NCBI RefSeq assembly: GCF_013377015.1
Contig: NZ_JACABA010000002.1
Span: 1,021,691 to 1,085,690, forward strand
Direction of reading: 5' to 3'
DNA: 64,000 nt
From: Rhodopseudomonas sp.
GTDB lineage: Bacteria > Pseudomonadota > Alphaproteobacteria > Rhizobiales > Xanthobacteraceae
Shown one piece after another: positions 62,994 through 64,000 of the stretch. The notes beneath the pieces are model-generated. The model saw only the letters and a list, made by a program, of their open reading frames with translations. It had not been told where the DNA came from and did no database searches. The translations under genes were made by a program, and so were the position numbers. Position 1 is the stretch's first letter. Every line of letters begins with the position of its first letter.

Positions 62994-63017
62994 CGGGCTC
63001 CGGAATCCGGAGTCCCG
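62994..63017. other. GC-rich hairpin between the small Cys gene and the binding protein
   Basis: CGGGCTCCGG and CCGGAGTCCCG form a stem with one bulge around AAT. No T-run on either strand. Purpose unknown. Confidence 0.35.
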
Positions 63018-63131
63018 AATCGGACGTGCCAGAAATCTGAACCTCGTAGTTATACGCGCGGTTGAGTTGGCTCAATGTTAGCCCTTTGGGGCTACCTATT
63101 GCTCGCGGGCAACCGGTCCGTCGCTCTTGGA

Positions 63132-64000
63132 ATGACAACCACCATGTCAGTCTCAGGTCTCAGGCGTCGCTTGGCGTGTCCGTCGCTGTCAGCCGCAAGG
63201 CTCTGCGGCTTCGCCGCGGGTGTCGTGTTTGCGCTCGGAATCGCACCGACCGACTCGCACTGCGAGACGCTGCGGACCGGCGGAACCGGCGCGGCGGTCG
63301 GAATGCTGCAGCAACTCAGCGCCGCTTTCAGCGCGCATGATCTCGACACCAAGCTCGAGGTGATTCCCGGTCTCGGCAGTTCAGGCGCGATCGCGGCCGT
63401 CGCCGACGGCGCGCTCGATTTCGCGGTCGCAGGGCGTCCGCTCAAGCCCGACGAGGCCGTCAAGTCACTGACCTCGGTGGTGCTCGCACGCACACCATTT
63501 GGGCTGGCGAGTTCGTATCCGGCTCCCGGCAACATCGCCAGCCGTGACATTGCGGCCTTCTTCCTGAATCCGACGGCGGCCTGGCCCGACAGCACCAGGG
63601 TTCGCATCATCCTGAGGACAAGGGATGACTCCGACACGTCAACCCTTGGCGCCGCCTTTGCAGGAATGCTGGCTGCGGTCGAGCAACTCAGGCAGCGTGC
63701 CGAAATTCCGATCGCGGTGACCGACCAGGACAATGTCCGGATCGCCCGGCAAGTCGAGGGGGCGCTGACGGCGGTCAGTCTGACCCAGGTCGTGACCGAG
63801 AGCCCCTACCTGCACTTCCTCGCAATTGACGGCGTCGAGCCGACGCTGGAGAATTTCGAGCGCGGCACCTACCCGTATGGCAAGGACCTGTTCATTGTAT
63901 TCCCTGCGCGCAACAAACCCGCGATCGAACGCTTGGTCGCATTCATTCGATCCCCCGAAGGCGAAAAGCTGCTGCGTGAAACCGGCAATCTCGCAGCGCA
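63132..64000 (+). CDS. Phosphate-type substrate-binding protein (partial)
   Basis: The first 289 codons are in the window and the frame stays open to the edge. Signal peptide (RLCGFAAGVVFALGIAPTDS; cut near SHC/E), then a periplasmic binding protein fold of the PstS type: LRTGGTGAAVGMLQQLSAAF, LEVIPGLGSSGAIAAVADGALDFAVAGRP (ligand loop GSSGAI), TPFGLASSYP and the late FIRSPEGEKLLRETG. The start at 63132 (MTTTMSVSG) has a weak ribosome site. It may be a free binding protein or the sensor part of a larger protein; the right edge hides this. Confidence 0.85.
   Translation, partial: MTTTMSVSGLRRRLACPSLSAARLCGFAAGVVFALGIAPTDSHCETLRTGGTGAAVGMLQQLSAAFSAHDLDTKLEVIPGLGSSGAIAAVADGALDFAVAGRPLKPDEAVKSLTSVVLARTPFGLASSYPAPGNIASRDIAAFFLNPTAAWPDSTRVRIILRTRDDSDTSTLGAAFAGMLAAVEQLRQRAEIPIAVTDQDNVRIARQVEGALTAVSLTQVVTESPYLHFLAIDGVEPTLENFERGTYPYGKDLFIVFPARNKPAIERLVAFIRSPEGEKLLRETGNLAA

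Overview
The window is high-GC alphaproteobacterial chromosome. It most resembles the Rhodopseudomonas/Bradyrhizobium group of the Hyphomicrobiales. This rests on a MucR regulator with the variant zinc site, a SigF-NrsF pair, two DUF2336 proteins, a TIGR03808/TIGR03809 pair, CtrA-like TTAA-N7-TTAA boxes, a Flp pilin with a TadG-like protein, a two-subunit methylmalonyl-CoA mutase and gene-transfer-agent-type packaging genes. No rRNA, tRNA, CRISPR array or insertion sequence was found.

Layout. 1-1.5 kb: packaging genes (large terminase cut by the window edge, preceded by a small-terminase candidate), minus strand. 1.8-4.7 kb: a membrane chemoreceptor, then a decayed stretch holding remnants of a chemoreceptor gene and of the neighbouring 99-residue gene. 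4.7-8 kb: zinc alcohol dehydrogenase, TadG-like protein, a 45-residue membrane protein and the Flp pilin. 8.2-16.7 kb: orphan TAXI binding protein, DHA2-type exporter, PAS-PAS-GAF-GGDEF-EAL protein, membrane protein and YcgN. 17-28.7 kb: envelope block (class A PBP, DUF1214/DUF1254 pair, lipoprotein, NodB-type deacetylase, DUF2336, peptidoglycan-binding protein with a histidine kinase, DUF5330, SufE). 28.7-31.4 kb: regulators (DUF6456 with a stand-alone DnaA domain IV-like protein, MucR). 31.7-38.3 kb: aldolase-like protein, soluble zinc-binding chemoreceptor, M20 peptidase, HerA-like ATPase and two small proteins.

38.3-48 kb is a long plus-strand metabolic run: folP-folB-folK, then mutA, a GFA-family gene, mutB, a Phd/VapC-type toxin-antitoxin pair, a DUF3298-like protein, meaB and pcp. 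The mutase subunits and the MeaB GTPase form the propionate/methylmalonyl pathway; the toxin-antitoxin pair lies between mutB and meaB. 48-53.5 kb: a TAT-exported beta-helix protein with its TIGR03809 partner, and an ECF sigma / anti-sigma / subtilisin-like protease operon. 53.9-56.2 kb: diguanylate cyclase and a second DUF2336 protein. 56.2-60.8 kb: a copper-linked minus-strand cluster (sigF, nrsF, DUF2946, TonB-dependent receptor, copper-uptake-associated protein) with a SigF-type promoter in front of sigF. 61-64 kb: membrane-anchored hypothetical, enoyl-CoA hydratase, small Cys-rich protein and a phosphate-type binding protein running off the end.

The strongest leads are the SigF-type promoter feeding the NrsF/copper cluster, three perfect CtrA-like boxes, the remnant-filled stretch at 3.8-4.15 kb, the sigma/anti-sigma/protease operon beside the TIGR03808/03809 pair, and the stand-alone DnaA domain IV-like regulator with its own palindrome. 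All functional statements are from reading the sequence and family knowledge; no searches were run.
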